A stretch of DNA of 33,476 nucleotides, from NCBI GenBank assembly GCA_900316025.1, contig ONBJ01000025.1, positions 1 to 33,476 on the forward strand, written 5' to 3'. Under the pieces are notes generated by a model. The model saw nothing but the letters and a program-made list of their open reading frames with translations. It was not told the DNA's origin and made no database searches. The stretch is from an uncultured Eubacteriales bacterium. GTDB taxonomy: Bacteria > Bacillota > Clostridia > Oscillospirales > Acutalibacteraceae. Position 1 is the stretch's first letter, and each line of letters opens with the position of its first letter. The translations under genes were made by a program, and so were the position numbers. This document shows positions 15,831 through 24,400 of this stretch, piece by piece.

Positions 15831-15930
15831 GCATTTTTTTTATATTTTTTCATTTCGTGAAATAAGCATTGTTTTTTTTATCAATGATTTATTCTTTTTG
15901 ATAATTCACACAACTATATAACAGATAAAG

Positions 15931-16241
15931 TCAGGATTTGTTTCTGTTTTTTATTTTTATAACATTTACCGTTACTGCAATAAACAGTACAAGGAAGAAA
16001 AATGATACAAGTGCTGCGGCAAATCCTGCAGTCGTGTTTTCCTGCGAAAACAGATAAACCGAAGCAAATCCCAGACCGACAATAATTCCCAAAATCAGCA
16101 GTACACTCAGTATTATGATTACAATTCCAGATACCGAGCCTTTAGCCTTAATTTTGCCATCGACATTTTCTGCAACCGTAACGCCTATCAGTTCGGCAGC
16201 ACTTCCTCAATCCATATAAAGATTTCTCCCAATAATTCCAT
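15931..16241 (-). pseudogene. Small two-helix membrane protein gene, frameshifted
   Basis: The minus strand encodes MELLGEIFIWIEE from ATG 16241. After a one-base frame change near 16200 it continues SAAELIGVTVAENVDGKIKA, then two hydrophobic helices (GIVIIILSVLLILGIIVGLG and AALVSFFFLVLFIAVTVNVI), and ends basic (KIKNRNKS) at 15931. The span of 311 nt is one short of 104 codons, so a single missing base explains it. The ribosome site is poor. I do not recognise the family; a small integral membrane protein of ~103 residues is all that can be said. It is either a pseudogene or an assembly error. Confidence 0.5.
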
Positions 16242-16299
16242 TATGATACCCACTTTCCCAAAATTATTACTATATTGCCGAAAATCAATCATCTATAAC

Positions 16300-16325
16300 A
16301 AAAACTGCCGGTAACAACCGACAGT
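16300..16325 (-). terminator. Terminator of tRNA-Pro
   Basis: On the minus strand a CTGTCGG/CCGGCAG hairpin is followed by TTTTT, about 10 bp downstream of the tRNA CCA end. Confidence 0.75.
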
Positions 16326-16335
16326 CCGTGATAAA

Positions 16336-16412
16336 TGGTCGAGGTGACAGGACTTGAACCTGCGGCATCTACGTCCCGAACGTAGCACTCTACCAAACTG
16401 AGTTACACCTCG
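16336..16412 (-). tRNA. tRNA-Pro (anticodon CGG)
   Basis: 77 nt with encoded CCA. Acceptor stem CGAGGTG/CACCTCG with discriminator A. The anticodon stem CTACG/CGTAG encloses loop TTCGGGA, so the anticodon is CGG. The T arm has the usual GTTCAAGTC. Confidence 0.95.
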
Positions 16413-16536
16413 TTTTATTTTCCGTTGATTAGTATATCACATAACAAATTATAAGTCAAACTATTTTTTCAGAAAAAACATTATCCGATATCTCTTTACA
16501 ACGCATAAAAGAAGCCGTATAAACTTACAGTAATGC

Positions 16537-16564
16537 TTGAAAAACTTTTCATATTCGATATAAT
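16537..16564 (+). promoter_or_regulatory. Promoter of the phosphohexomutase gene
   Basis: TTGAAA (16537-16542), a 16-bp spacer and a perfect TATAAT (16559-16564), about 45 bp before the AGGAG ribosome site. Confidence 0.65.
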
Positions 16565-16618
16565 TAATATTGTAATACTTATTGAATTAATGTCAAAAAT
16601 CTTTTTAGGAGTGTAGTT

Positions 16619-18121
16619 ATGAACAGTTATTGGAGTCAGTTTAAGAGCGGAACAGATATAAGAGGTGTTGCGGTTGACGGTGTGGAGGGGCAGAAAGTTA
16701 ATCTTACAGATGAAAGTATAGGTGCTATTACGGACGGCTTTGTGAAGTGGCTTTGTGATAAAACCTCGAAAAAAGCCTGTGAGCTTACTGTGGCAGTAGG
16801 CCGTGACAGCAGAATATCAGGGCCGCATATTATGGAAATCGTTGAAAATGTCCTGAAAAGCTATGGCATAAAAGTTTTTGAGTGCGGACTTGCATCTACC
16901 CCTTCGATGTTTATGGCTGTTATTGATATGAAGTGTGACGGCTCTGTACAGATTACCGCAAGCCATCACCCTTTTTACAGAAACGGACTTAAATTCTTTA
17001 CAAAAGACGGAGGTCTTGAATCGGAGGATATTACGGCAATTCTTGAAAATGCAGAAAATAAAAGTCTTGCGGAAAAATATGCAGGCGGTGTTATAGAAAC
17101 TGTTGATTATATGTCGCAGTACTGCAAACATCTTAGAGATATGATATGCAGGGAGGTAAATGCCGATAACTACGAAAAGCCTCTGGAGGGCTTTAAAATT
17201 GTTGTTGACGCAGGAAACGGTGCAGGCGGTTTCTACGCTGATGAAGTTCTTGAAAAGCTTGGTGCGGATACATCGGGAAGTCAGTTTTTAGAGCCTGACG
17301 GAATGTTTCCCAATCATATTCCCAACCCTGAGGATAAAACGGCAATGAAGTTTATAACAGAAGCTGTTCTGCGTAACAATGCCGACTTAGGTGTTATATT
17401 TGATACTGACGTTGACCGTGGCGGTGCTGTAGACAGCAAGGGCAACGAGATAAACCGTAACCGACTTGTTGCTATCGCCTCAGCCATAGCACTTGAAAAT
17501 ATAAGAGGCGGAACTATAGTTACGGATTCGACAACATCGGCAGGTCTGAAAATATTTATTGAAAATGAACTTGGCGGAAAGCATCACCGCTTTAAAAGAG
17601 GCTACAAGAACGTTATAAACGAAGCCATACGTCTTAACAAAGAGGGTGTGGACTGTCCTCTTGCAATAGAAACATCCGGACATGCGGCTATGCGTGAAAA
17701 CTATTTTCTTGATGACGGAGCGTACCTCTGCACAAAAATCATTATAAAAATGGCACAGCTCCGCAAGGAAGGCAAGGATATATCCGACCTTACCGCAAGT
17801 CTTAAAGAGCCTGTGGAAAGCAGGGAAATACGCTTTAAAATAACAGATGAGGATTTCAAAGCTACAGGGAACAGAATTATCGCAGAGCTTGAAGAATATG
17901 CCGCAAATCAGAAAGGCTGGATTCTGGCTGATGATAGCAGAGAGGGTGTCAGGGTATCGTTCGGCGAAAATGACGGCAACGGCTGGTTTCTTCTCAGACT
18001 CAGCGTACATGACCCGATTATGCCGCTCAATATAGAAAGCGACTCGGCAGGCGGTGTTGATATTATACTGAGCAAGCTTATGACGTTCCTGAAAGGTTGC
18101 AGCGGTATCGAGGTAAAATGA
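16619..18121 (+). CDS. Phosphomannomutase/phosphoglucomutase
   Basis: 500 residues of the alpha-D-phosphohexomutase superfamily. The phosphoserine loop is ITASHHPFYRNG (Ser115) rather than the commoner TASHNP. The metal loop is DTDVDRGG (D262, D264, D266). The sugar-specificity loop is ETSGHAAMREN, and the C-terminal phosphate-binding loop lies in the SREGVRVSF region. It interconverts hexose 1- and 6-phosphates in the cytoplasm for glycolysis, glycogen or nucleotide-sugar supply. Mannose versus glucose preference cannot be decided by eye. AGGAG lies 7 bases before the ATG. It has its own promoter and is separated from uvrC by a cloverleaf repeat. Confidence 0.92.
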   Translation: MNSYWSQFKSGTDIRGVAVDGVEGQKVNLTDESIGAITDGFVKWLCDKTSKKACELTVAVGRDSRISGPHIMEIVENVLKSYGIKVFECGLASTPSMFMAVIDMKCDGSVQITASHHPFYRNGLKFFTKDGGLESEDITAILENAENKSLAEKYAGGVIETVDYMSQYCKHLRDMICREVNADNYEKPLEGFKIVVDAGNGAGGFYADEVLEKLGADTSGSQFLEPDGMFPNHIPNPEDKTAMKFITEAVLRNNADLGVIFDTDVDRGGAVDSKGNEINRNRLVAIASAIALENIRGGTIVTDSTTSAGLKIFIENELGGKHHRFKRGYKNVINEAIRLNKEGVDCPLAIETSGHAAMRENYFLDDGAYLCTKIIIKMAQLRKEGKDISDLTASLKEPVESREIRFKITDEDFKATGNRIIAELEEYAANQKGWILADDSREGVRVSFGENDGNGWFLLRLSVHDPIMPLNIESDSAGGVDIILSKLMTFLKGCSGIEVK

Positions 18122-18124
18122 TTT

Positions 18125-18253
18125 CTGCGGCAAAGTGTGCGATTGCAGCCAACGGCAGACTTAAGTCTGCCGTTGAAATTAAAGCAAAAGCTTTAATTTC
18201 GTCAAAAGCGTTCGCTTTTGACGGCTGCAATCGCAGTATGAGCGTTGCCACAG
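18125..18253 (+). repeat. Cloverleaf multi-hairpin repeat, copy 3
   Basis: Outer stem TGCGATTGCAGCC (18138-18150) with GGCTGCAATCGCA (18223-18235). Three hairpins (18151-18174, 18175-18200, 18201-18222) tile the interior with no unpaired base between arms. Distal stem CTGCGGCAA/TTGCCACAG (8 of 9 pairs), with GTATGAGCG in the right internal loop. It begins 4 bp after the phosphohexomutase stop. Confidence 0.88.
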
Positions 18254-18273
18254 GTTCTGATATACGATAAAAT
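18245..18273 (+). promoter_or_regulatory. Probable uvrC promoter overlapping the repeat edge
   Basis: TTGCCA (18245-18250), a 17-bp spacer and TAAAAT (18268-18273). The -35 box lies within the distal stem of the cloverleaf repeat, so the element could affect access to it. Confidence 0.5.
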
Positions 18274-18324
18274 CATAGTGTCCGAAAATATACACATTAA
18301 GCAGAAAACTTTCCGGTGATGATA

Positions 18325-20172
18325 ATGGAAGAAAAAATCAGAGAGTTGAGAAAAAAAGCTATGTCGCTTCCGCTTAGCCCTGGAGTTTACATTATGCGTG
18401 ATTCAGGCGGAAGAGTAATATATGTAGGTAAGGCAAAGGCTTTAAAAAACAGAGTAAGCCAGTATTTCGGCTCGCATACAAACCATACCCAAAAGGTAAT
18501 AAATATGGTTGAAAACGTTGACACCTTTGACTATATAGTTACGGACAGCGAATTTGAAGCTCTTGTTCTTGAATGCAGTCTTATAAAGCAGTATCTTCCG
18601 AGATACAATATTCTGCTTAAAGACGACAAGGGTTACAACTATATAAAAATAACAAATGAGGCATATCCTACTATAACTGCCGTAAATAAAACAGAAAATG
18701 ACGGTGCAACATATATAGGCCCTTATATGAGCGGATACTATGTAAGTAATGCTGTAAGTCAGGCTTTGAAGCTTTTCAGACTGCCGACCTGCGGTAAAAA
18801 ATTTCCGACTGATACGGTCAAGGGACGGCCTTGCCTGAATTATCATATAAAGCAGTGCAACGCTCCATGCGTGGGAAAAATCTCCGAGGAAGAATATCGT
18901 GAAAGCGTAGCGGAAGCAGTGGAGTTTCTCAAGGGCGGCAACAAACCTGATATACAGAAAATGACCGAGGATATGGAAAAAGCCGCAGAAAATCTGGAAT
19001 TTGAACGTGCGGCAAAAATAAGGGACAGAATTAAGGCTTTGAAAAAGATGACAGAAAAGCAGAAGGTAGTCTGTTCAAAGATAGAGGAACAGGATATTAT
19101 AGCCGTCATAACGGAAGACGACAAAGCCTGCTTTGAGGTTTTTCTTTTCAGAAACGGAGCATTGTTTGACAGGGAGAATTTTATAGTAAACAATATTTAC
19201 GATTTGCCACAGGCAAGAAGTGAGTTTATAAGCAGCTACTATTATATGAGGGATTTTGTTCCGTGCAGGATTTCCGTTGACGGCGAAGTATCGGATAAGG
19301 AACTTCTTGAAAACTGGCTGAGTGAAAAAAGAGGAAAAAAAGTATCGGTTGTTATGCCGAAGAGAGGTGAACAGCTTATGCTTGTTGAAATGTGCAAAAA
19401 AAATGCGGCTGAGCATCTGGCACATCAGCGTGGAGCTGTCGGCAGGGAGCTTATGGCTCTTAATGAGCTGGGCAAGCTTCTTGGATTGCAGAAGCCGCCG
19501 AAATATATAGAGTCCTATGATATTTCAAATCAGAACGGAACTGCCAATGTAGCAGGTATGGTTGTTTTTGAAAACGGAAAGCCACTTAAAAGTGCATACA
19601 GAAAATTTGAAATAAAAACGGTTGTCGGACAGGACGACTACGCTTCAATGGCAGAGGTTATCCGCAGACGCATTGATGAATATGAAAAGCATAAGGACGA
19701 GGAAACAGGCTTCGGCAGACTGCCCGACCTTATTCTTCTGGACGGAGGAAAGGGACAGGTCAGCAGTGTAGCCGTTGTATTGTACGAAATGGGCTACGGT
19801 CATATTCCTCTTTTCGGTATGGTAAAGGATAACAAGCATAAGACAAGGGCAATCACCGATTCAGGAAAGGAAATATCCATAGCGAATAAAAGAAATGTAT
19901 TTACGCTTGTTTCCTCTATACAGGAAGAGGTTCACCGCTTCGCCATAGGCTATCACAGACAAAAACGCAAATCAAACACATTCAGAAGCTCACTTACCGA
20001 AATTACCGGAGTTGGGGAAAAACGTGCAGTTCTGCTTATAAAGCATTTCGGTACAATAGCAAATATAAAGGAAGCAGAAATTGAAGAACTTGAAAATACT
20101 CCGTTCTTAAATAAAGCCGTTGCACAGAATATCTACAGCTATTTCCATAAGGAAGATGATTATGACGGTTAA
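18325..20172 (+). CDS. uvrC: Excinuclease ABC subunit C
   Basis: The start is taken as ATG at 18325 (MEEKIREL), with GGTGA 5 bases upstream; ATG or GTG codons at 18319 and 18316 are alternatives. About 615 residues, normal length. N-terminal GIY-YIG nuclease (PGVYIMRDSGGRVIYVGKAK) makes the 3' incision. A cysteine cluster follows (CGKKFP, CLNYHIKQCNAPC), then the UVR/UvrB-binding segment (EKAAENLEFERAAKIRDRI). The RNase H-like domain making the 5' incision has YDISNQNG and LDGGKGQ. The tandem helix-hairpin-helix at the C-terminus has ITGVGEKRA. It works with UvrA and UvrB in nucleotide excision repair; neither is in the window. Confidence 0.97.
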   Translation: MEEKIRELRKKAMSLPLSPGVYIMRDSGGRVIYVGKAKALKNRVSQYFGSHTNHTQKVINMVENVDTFDYIVTDSEFEALVLECSLIKQYLPRYNILLKDDKGYNYIKITNEAYPTITAVNKTENDGATYIGPYMSGYYVSNAVSQALKLFRLPTCGKKFPTDTVKGRPCLNYHIKQCNAPCVGKISEEEYRESVAEAVEFLKGGNKPDIQKMTEDMEKAAENLEFERAAKIRDRIKALKKMTEKQKVVCSKIEEQDIIAVITEDDKACFEVFLFRNGALFDRENFIVNNIYDLPQARSEFISSYYYMRDFVPCRISVDGEVSDKELLENWLSEKRGKKVSVVMPKRGEQLMLVEMCKKNAAEHLAHQRGAVGRELMALNELGKLLGLQKPPKYIESYDISNQNGTANVAGMVVFENGKPLKSAYRKFEIKTVVGQDDYASMAEVIRRRIDEYEKHKDEETGFGRLPDLILLDGGKGQVSSVAVVLYEMGYGHIPLFGMVKDNKHKTRAITDSGKEISIANKRNVFTLVSSIQEEVHRFAIGYHRQKRKSNTFRSSLTEITGVGEKRAVLLIKHFGTIANIKEAEIEELENTPFLNKAVAQNIYSYFHKEDDYDG

Positions 20173-20231
20173 TTTCTGCCGAAGCTTTTATTTAAATTTT
20201 TGACGGATATTTTAATTATGACAAAAAACAC

Positions 20232-20260
20232 TTGATTTTTATTGAATTTTATAGTATACT
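20232..20260 (+). promoter_or_regulatory. Promoter of the SRP RNA gene
   Basis: TTGATT (20232-20237), a 17-bp spacer and TATACT (20255-20260). Transcription would begin near 20267. It may also supply dnaX by read-through. Confidence 0.65.
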
Positions 20261-20266
20261 TTGATT

Positions 20267-20468
20267 ACAATCGCATTTTGGCGGTTAGCTGAGCAAGTCA
20301 GAGTTAAAAAGTCCTATGTAAATGTGAACGGCAGGCCCTGTACGATTGGGTGCTGTGAACCATGTCAGGCGGGGAACCGAGCAGCATTAAGCAGATTTCC
20401 TGATGCGATGCAGTAAGTCTGCCGTTCTCATTTGCATAGGAAAGCCGTCTGCCTTGCTCTTTTAATTT
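20267..20468 (+). ncRNA. ffs: Signal recognition particle RNA (scRNA)
   Basis: The universal SRP domain is clear: CATGTCAGG, then CGG-GGAA-CCG, then AGCAGCA. The GGAA tetraloop stem differs from the common TCC/GGA but is fully paired. A long central helix joins TCCTATGTAAATGTGAACGG with CCGTTCTCATTTGCATAGGA. About 70 further nt in the 5' and 3' arms, with GAGCAAG/CTTGCTC pairing, suggest an Alu-type domain as in Bacillus scRNA. The 3' end falls near the T-rich 20460-20468; both ends are approximate. It lies upstream of dnaX as in Bacillus. The RNA binds Ffh for membrane targeting of proteins. Confidence 0.9.
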
Positions 20469-20514
20469 AGAGTAAGTTCGGCAGGTCATGCCGAAGGTTT
20501 CAGCCCGAGCTTTT

Positions 20515-20610
20515 GCGATTGCAGCCCGTTACGGACAGAATGTCCGTAACGAACCTTCACTTGATAAGTGAAGGTTGTCAAAAGCAGAAGCTTTTGACGG
20601 CTGCAATCGC
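20515..20610 (+). repeat. Cloverleaf multi-hairpin repeat, copy 4
   Basis: Outer stem GCGATTGCAGCC (20515-20526) with GGCTGCAATCGC (20599-20610). Three hairpins at 20527-20551, 20552-20576 and 20577-20598 fill the interior with no spacer bases at all. The right flank reads CGTATGAGC as in copy 3. The distal stem is weak in this copy. It separates the SRP RNA from dnaX. Confidence 0.88.
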
Positions 20611-20668
20611 CGTATGAGCAGAACCAAGGGCAGGTATGGTCACGGTGACGGGAGGGTAACTGTAATAT

Positions 20669-22303
20669 ATGTATCAGGTCTTATATCGCAAATGGCGGCC
20701 TGCTGTGTTTGAAGATGTATCGGGTCAGCCGCAGGTTACCGTTACCCTGAAAAATGAGCTTAAACTGGGACGAATTAATCATGCATATCTTTTTACAGGT
20801 TCAAGAGGTACAGGAAAAACCACGTGTGCCAAAATTATGGCTAAGGCGGTAAACTGTCTGAATCCCAAGGACGGAAATCCCTGCTGTGAATGTGATATAT
20901 GCAAAGGTATCGATAACGGCTCTGTAATGGATATTGCCGAGATAGATGCAGCCAGCAATAATGGTGTTGACAATATACGTGCTATTATAGAGGAAGCCGC
21001 CTTTGCTCCCGCAAAAGCTAAGTACAGAGTTTATATAATAGATGAGGTTCATATGCTTTCACCAGGGGCATTCAACGCATTGCTTAAAACTCTGGAAGAA
21101 CCGCCTGCACACGTTATCTTTATACTTGCTACCACCGAAGTACACAAGATACCTGCAACTATTCTGTCAAGATGTCAAAGACTGGATTTTCACAGAATAG
21201 CATTAAAGGATATAGCCGACAGACTTTGCTTTGTCGCAGAAAGAGAAAACGTGGTTCTTGACAGAGAAGCGGCGATGATAATAGCTGCCGTTTCCGATGG
21301 TGCTATGAGAGATGCACTTTCTTTGCTGGACAGATGTATAAGTGAGGATACGCATATAACCGCAAAGCTTGTTCAGAGTACGGCAGGCTTGCTGGGACGT
21401 AAGCATATTTTTGAGCTTGCCGACTGCATAATTGACAGAAATACAGGACGTTCCCTTGAAATTACCGAAAAGCTCTACAGCGAAAGCAAGGATATGGGCA
21501 GACTGTGCGAGGAACTTATAGAGCATTTCAGATGTCTTATGCTTACAAAGACCATGAAGAATGCGGATACGCTTGTAACTTTTTCTTCCGATGAAAAGGA
21601 AAGAGCATTACTTCAGGCTGACAGGCTGTCGGTTGAGGATATTATATATGTGATTGATGTTTTGCAGAACGGATATGACCGGATATCAAAGGGGCTGACG
21701 AAGAAAAGCGATATGGAGCTTATGCTGATTAAGCTTACATCGCCTAAACTTAATATTTCGGCAGAAGCAATTCTGTCAAGAGTTGCCGCTTTGGAAAGAG
21801 CTGTAAAAAGAGGATTGTCGTTCAGACCTCAGGACGATGCTCCGTCAGATAAAAATACAGACAAAAGTATAACGGCAGAAGATGAAGCCAATGTCAGCGT
21901 TGTGTCAGACGGCACAGCAAAAGAGGAAACCTCAGTTTCCCAAAAAAATACATCGGCAGATTATGACGAAATCATAAAAAATGCAGTTCCTATGGAGGAC
22001 TGGCAAGAGGTTCTGGATATTTTAAAATCATATTCCATGACCATTGCAACTTCATTTAAAAATACAGAGGCTTATATCAGCGGAGATTATATACTGATAG
22101 ATTCCCGTAATGAGCTTGCATTCAGGCTTTTGAAACAACCTGCTCACAGAGAGAGAATGAGAAGAGCAGTAAAAGAGGTAACAGGAAGAACGTATAAGCT
22201 CGGTCCTTACAGGAAAGCCGCTGAGAAAGCTCAGAAGAATGACCCTATGCAGGAGCTTCTGAATAAAGCAAAGCAGTCTGGAGTCATTGTTGAAGAAGAT
22301 TAA
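20669..22303 (+). CDS. dnaX: DNA polymerase III gamma/tau subunit
   Basis: 544 residues. The N-terminal AAA+ clamp-loader ATPase has Walker [10 protein letters not shown] (44-52), a zinc site built from NCLNP and CCECDIC, Walker B IDEVHML, and the SRC sensor (LSRCQRLDF). Domain III follows to about residue 370, then a charged linker and a short tau-like C-terminal domain. It forms the clamp loader with HolA/HolB and links the polymerase cores. GGAGGG lies 12 bases before ATG, a little far. It heads dnaX-ebfC-recR, an order conserved in Firmicutes. No internal slippery A run that would suggest a programmed gamma product was noted. Confidence 0.96.
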   Translation: MYQVLYRKWRPAVFEDVSGQPQVTVTLKNELKLGRINHAYLFTGSRGTGKTTCAKIMAKAVNCLNPKDGNPCCECDICKGIDNGSVMDIAEIDAASNNGVDNIRAIIEEAAFAPAKAKYRVYIIDEVHMLSPGAFNALLKTLEEPPAHVIFILATTEVHKIPATILSRCQRLDFHRIALKDIADRLCFVAERENVVLDREAAMIIAAVSDGAMRDALSLLDRCISEDTHITAKLVQSTAGLLGRKHIFELADCIIDRNTGRSLEITEKLYSESKDMGRLCEELIEHFRCLMLTKTMKNADTLVTFSSDEKERALLQADRLSVEDIIYVIDVLQNGYDRISKGLTKKSDMELMLIKLTSPKLNISAEAILSRVAALERAVKRGLSFRPQDDAPSDKNTDKSITAEDEANVSVVSDGTAKEETSVSQKNTSADYDEIIKNAVPMEDWQEVLDILKSYSMTIATSFKNTEAYISGDYILIDSRNELAFRLLKQPAHRERMRRAVKEVTGRTYKLGPYRKAAEKAQKNDPMQELLNKAKQSGVIVEED

Positions 22304-22323
22304 AAACTGAAAGGATGATAATT

Positions 22324-22665
22324 GTGAAAGCAAGAATACCCAGAGGCGGAACACCCGCTAACTTGCAGCAGATAGCAAAACAGGCACAGAAAATGCAGGA
22401 GGAAATGGACGCAGCAAGCAGTGAGCTTGAGGTTAAAGAATATACCGCTTCATCAGGCGGCGGAGCAGTAGAAGTTGTTGTAACAGGAAAAATGGAGATA
22501 ACAAGCATAAATATAAAGCCTGAGGTTGTTGACCCTGAAGACGTTGAAATGCTGGGAGATCTCATAAAGGCAGCAGTAAACGAGGCTCTGAGAAAAGCTG
22601 CCGAGGATAAGGCAAGTACAATGGAAAAAATTTCCGGCGGACTTAATATCCCCGGATTGTTCTGA
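22324..22665 (+). CDS. ebfC: YbaB/EbfC nucleoid-associated protein
   Basis: The start is set at GTG 22324 (VKARIPRGG). The AAAGGA ribosome site is 8-9 bases upstream and directly abuts the in-frame ATG at 22315, which is therefore unlikely to be used. 113 residues: a Gly/Pro-rich start, a helix [17 protein letters not shown], a central beta sheet ([18 protein letters not shown]), and a C-terminal helix ([17 protein letters not shown]). EbfC dimers bind DNA with loose sequence preference and are linked to recombination repair through RecR. It lies 20 bp after dnaX and 7 bp before recR. Confidence 0.94.
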   Translation: MKARIPRGGTPANLQQIAKQAQKMQEEMDAASSELEVKEYTASSGGGAVEVVVTGKMEITSINIKPEVVDPEDVEMLGDLIKAAVNEALRKAAEDKASTMEKISGGLNIPGLF

Positions 22666-22672
22666 ATATAAT

Positions 22673-23275
22673 ATGTCATCATACAACGCAGCTCCTCTTG
22701 CAAAGCTTGCGGAGCAGTTTGAAAGACTGCCCGGTATAGGAAACAAAACGGCACAGCGTCTTGCATATTACGTTCTGAAAATGCCTCGTGAAAAAGCGTT
22801 GGAATTTTCTCAGGCGATTATGTCGGCACACGACAGCATTCATTATTGTAAGGAATGCTGTAACCTTACCGATAAAGAAAAATGTTCGGTATGCGAAAAC
22901 AGCAAACGTGATCATTCTACTATATGTGTGGTTGAAGACCCCAGAGATGTTATGGCTATAGAAAGAACTCAGGAGTATAACGGAGTCTATCATGTTTTGC
23001 ACGGAGCTATGTCACCGCTCAACGGAATAGGCCCAGAACAGCTTACTATAAAAGAGTTACTTGCCCGTATACAGAAATCTCAGGTTGACGAGGTTATTAT
23101 GGCAACTAATCCCACAATAGAGGGTGAAACCACTTCTATGTATATAAGCAAGCTGCTGAAACCACTGGGGGTAAAGGTTACCCGTCTGGCATACGGAATA
23201 CCTGTAGGCGGAGATTTGGAGTATGCAGATGAGGTTACATTACTCAGGGCACTTGAAGGTAGATGCGAAATGTAA
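22673..23275 (+). CDS. recR: Recombination mediator RecR
   Basis: 200 residues, normal length. It has a helix-hairpin-helix ([18 protein letters not shown]), a four-cysteine zinc finger ([16 protein letters not shown]), a Toprim domain ([16 protein letters not shown]) and a C-terminal [17 protein letters not shown] Walker-like motif. With RecO (and RecF) it loads RecA onto SSB-coated single-stranded DNA. No Shine-Dalgarno is visible before its ATG. It starts 7 bp after the ebfC stop, so translation probably depends on coupling. Confidence 0.97.
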   Translation: MSSYNAAPLAKLAEQFERLPGIGNKTAQRLAYYVLKMPREKALEFSQAIMSAHDSIHYCKECCNLTDKEKCSVCENSKRDHSTICVVEDPRDVMAIERTQEYNGVYHVLHGAMSPLNGIGPEQLTIKELLARIQKSQVDEVIMATNPTIEGETTSMYISKLLKPLGVKVTRLAYGIPVGGDLEYADEVTLLRALEGRCEM

Positions 23276-23304
23276 AATAAACATTCAGGGAGGGATAATA
23301 CTTT

Positions 23305-23769
23305 ATGACAAAGTCTGATACTAAAACAATCGCACAGAACAAAAAAGCTTATCATGACTATTTCATAATAGAAAGTATGGAAGCAGGTATCGAGCTTAAA
23401 GGTACAGAAGTAAAATCCCTCCGTGCAGGCAGGGTAAATCTCAAGGATTCATGGTGTTCGATAGTCGATGGCGAAATATTTATCAATGGTATGCACATAA
23501 GTCCGTATGAACAGGGAAATATATTCAACAAAGACCCTATGCGTGTAAAAAAGCTGCTTATGCACAAACGGGAAATTATGCGTCTGTTCGGACTTGTTAA
23601 ACAGGACGGATATTCTCTGATACCTGTTTCAGTTTATTTTAAAAAGTCAAGAATAAAGGTTCAGGTTGGTCTTTGCAAGGGCAAGAAGCTCTATGACAAG
23701 CGTGCCGATATTGCCGCAAAAGATGCTAAAAGAAATATCGAAAGACATATGAAAGAACAGTTTAAGTAA
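23305..23769 (+). CDS. smpB: tmRNA-binding protein SmpB
   Basis: 154 residues with the SmpB core: [50 protein letters not shown] and the basic tail [20 protein letters not shown]. SmpB binds the tRNA-like end of tmRNA and places it in the A site of stalled ribosomes. The C-terminal tail occupies the decoding centre. GGGAGGG precedes the ATG. The tmRNA gene begins 18 bp after the stop codon, so the two partners are adjacent. Confidence 0.97.
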   Translation: MTKSDTKTIAQNKKAYHDYFIIESMEAGIELKGTEVKSLRAGRVNLKDSWCSIVDGEIFINGMHISPYEQGNIFNKDPMRVKKLLMHKREIMRLFGLVKQDGYSLIPVSVYFKKSRIKVQVGLCKGKKLYDKRADIAAKDAKRNIERHMKEQFK

Positions 23770-23787
23770 CAGACTGTAAAAATATAC

Positions 23788-24138
23788 GGGGGTGTAAAGG
23801 CTTCGACAGGGATTGTAAGTCTTGGTAAGCGAGTAGTGGTGCGGAACCACTTTAAAATCCGTAACTTTAAATAATAAACGACAACGATAACGTAGTTGCA
23901 ATGGCTGCCTGAGTGCAGCTCGTCACATTAAGAAGTACCACGGTCTTTTTGTTGGCGTGAAGAAGTGGTGAACGTGAACAGAGCAGTGTCTTGAGCTTTG
24001 TCATGAATTAAAGACTACCGTAGTAATAAGCCTGTTGACTGGCGTGTTATAAGGGGAATCACAAAACATCAACTACACTCGTAGAAAGCCTTGATAAGCG
24101 ATTTCTGGACAGGGGTTCGACTCCCCTCACCTCCACCA
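23788..24138 (+). ncRNA. ssrA: tmRNA (ssrA)
   Basis: 351 nt. The 5' acceptor GGGGGTG pairs with 3' CACCTCC, followed by encoded ACCA. The conserved TGTAAAGGCTTCGACAGGG and GGACAGGGGTTCGACTCCCC ends mark the tRNA-like domain. The tag reading frame gives NDNDNVVAMAA then TGA (23922-23924 region). The codon before it is ATA, and whether this or the following AAC is the resume codon cannot be settled by eye. The tag ends MAA rather than the commoner LAA. Several pseudoknot-type pairings follow the tag. Confidence 0.95.
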
Positions 24139-24168
24139 TCTTTCTCGTATAAAAAAGATATCAGCTAA

Positions 24169-24205
24169 AAAACCCGAAATTCAGGAAAACTGGATTTCGG
24201 GTTTT
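24169..24205 (+). terminator. Terminator of tmRNA
   Basis: A 12-bp perfect stem AAAACCCGAAAT/ATTTCGGGTTTT, with a further CCAG-like pairing at the apex, lies 30 bp past the tmRNA end. Confidence 0.8.
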
Positions 24206-24215
24206 CGACAGTCTG

Positions 24216-24239
24216 AGGCGGTTCATATTTGAACCGCCT
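24216..24239 (+). terminator. Second hairpin downstream of tmRNA
   Basis: Nine-base-pair perfect stem AGGCGGTTC/GAACCGCCT followed by GTTAATTT. It probably backs up the terminator just before it. Confidence 0.5.
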
Positions 24240-24291
24240 GTTAATTTGTATATAATTTTATAAAAATTTTATATTTGTGAATAAAATAAGG

Positions 24292-24320
24292 TTGAAAACA
24301 CACATAAGGTATGTTATAAT
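24292..24320 (+). promoter_or_regulatory. Distal promoter of the giant surface-protein gene
   Basis: TTGAAA (24292-24297), a 17-bp spacer and a perfect TATAAT (24315-24320). This would give a leader of about 360 nt before the ATG at 24689. Confidence 0.65.
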
Positions 24321-24400
24321 CCTGCCATATTTTGAATTTTTAATAAAAACTTTCCTAAAATTCAGAAAAAGGGTTAATAAATGTATAAGAGGTTTTTATG

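Noticed and set aside
16413-16618. Replication origin at the minus-to-plus strand switch
   Set aside because: No cluster of DnaA boxes or origin genes is visible. A strand change alone is not evidence.
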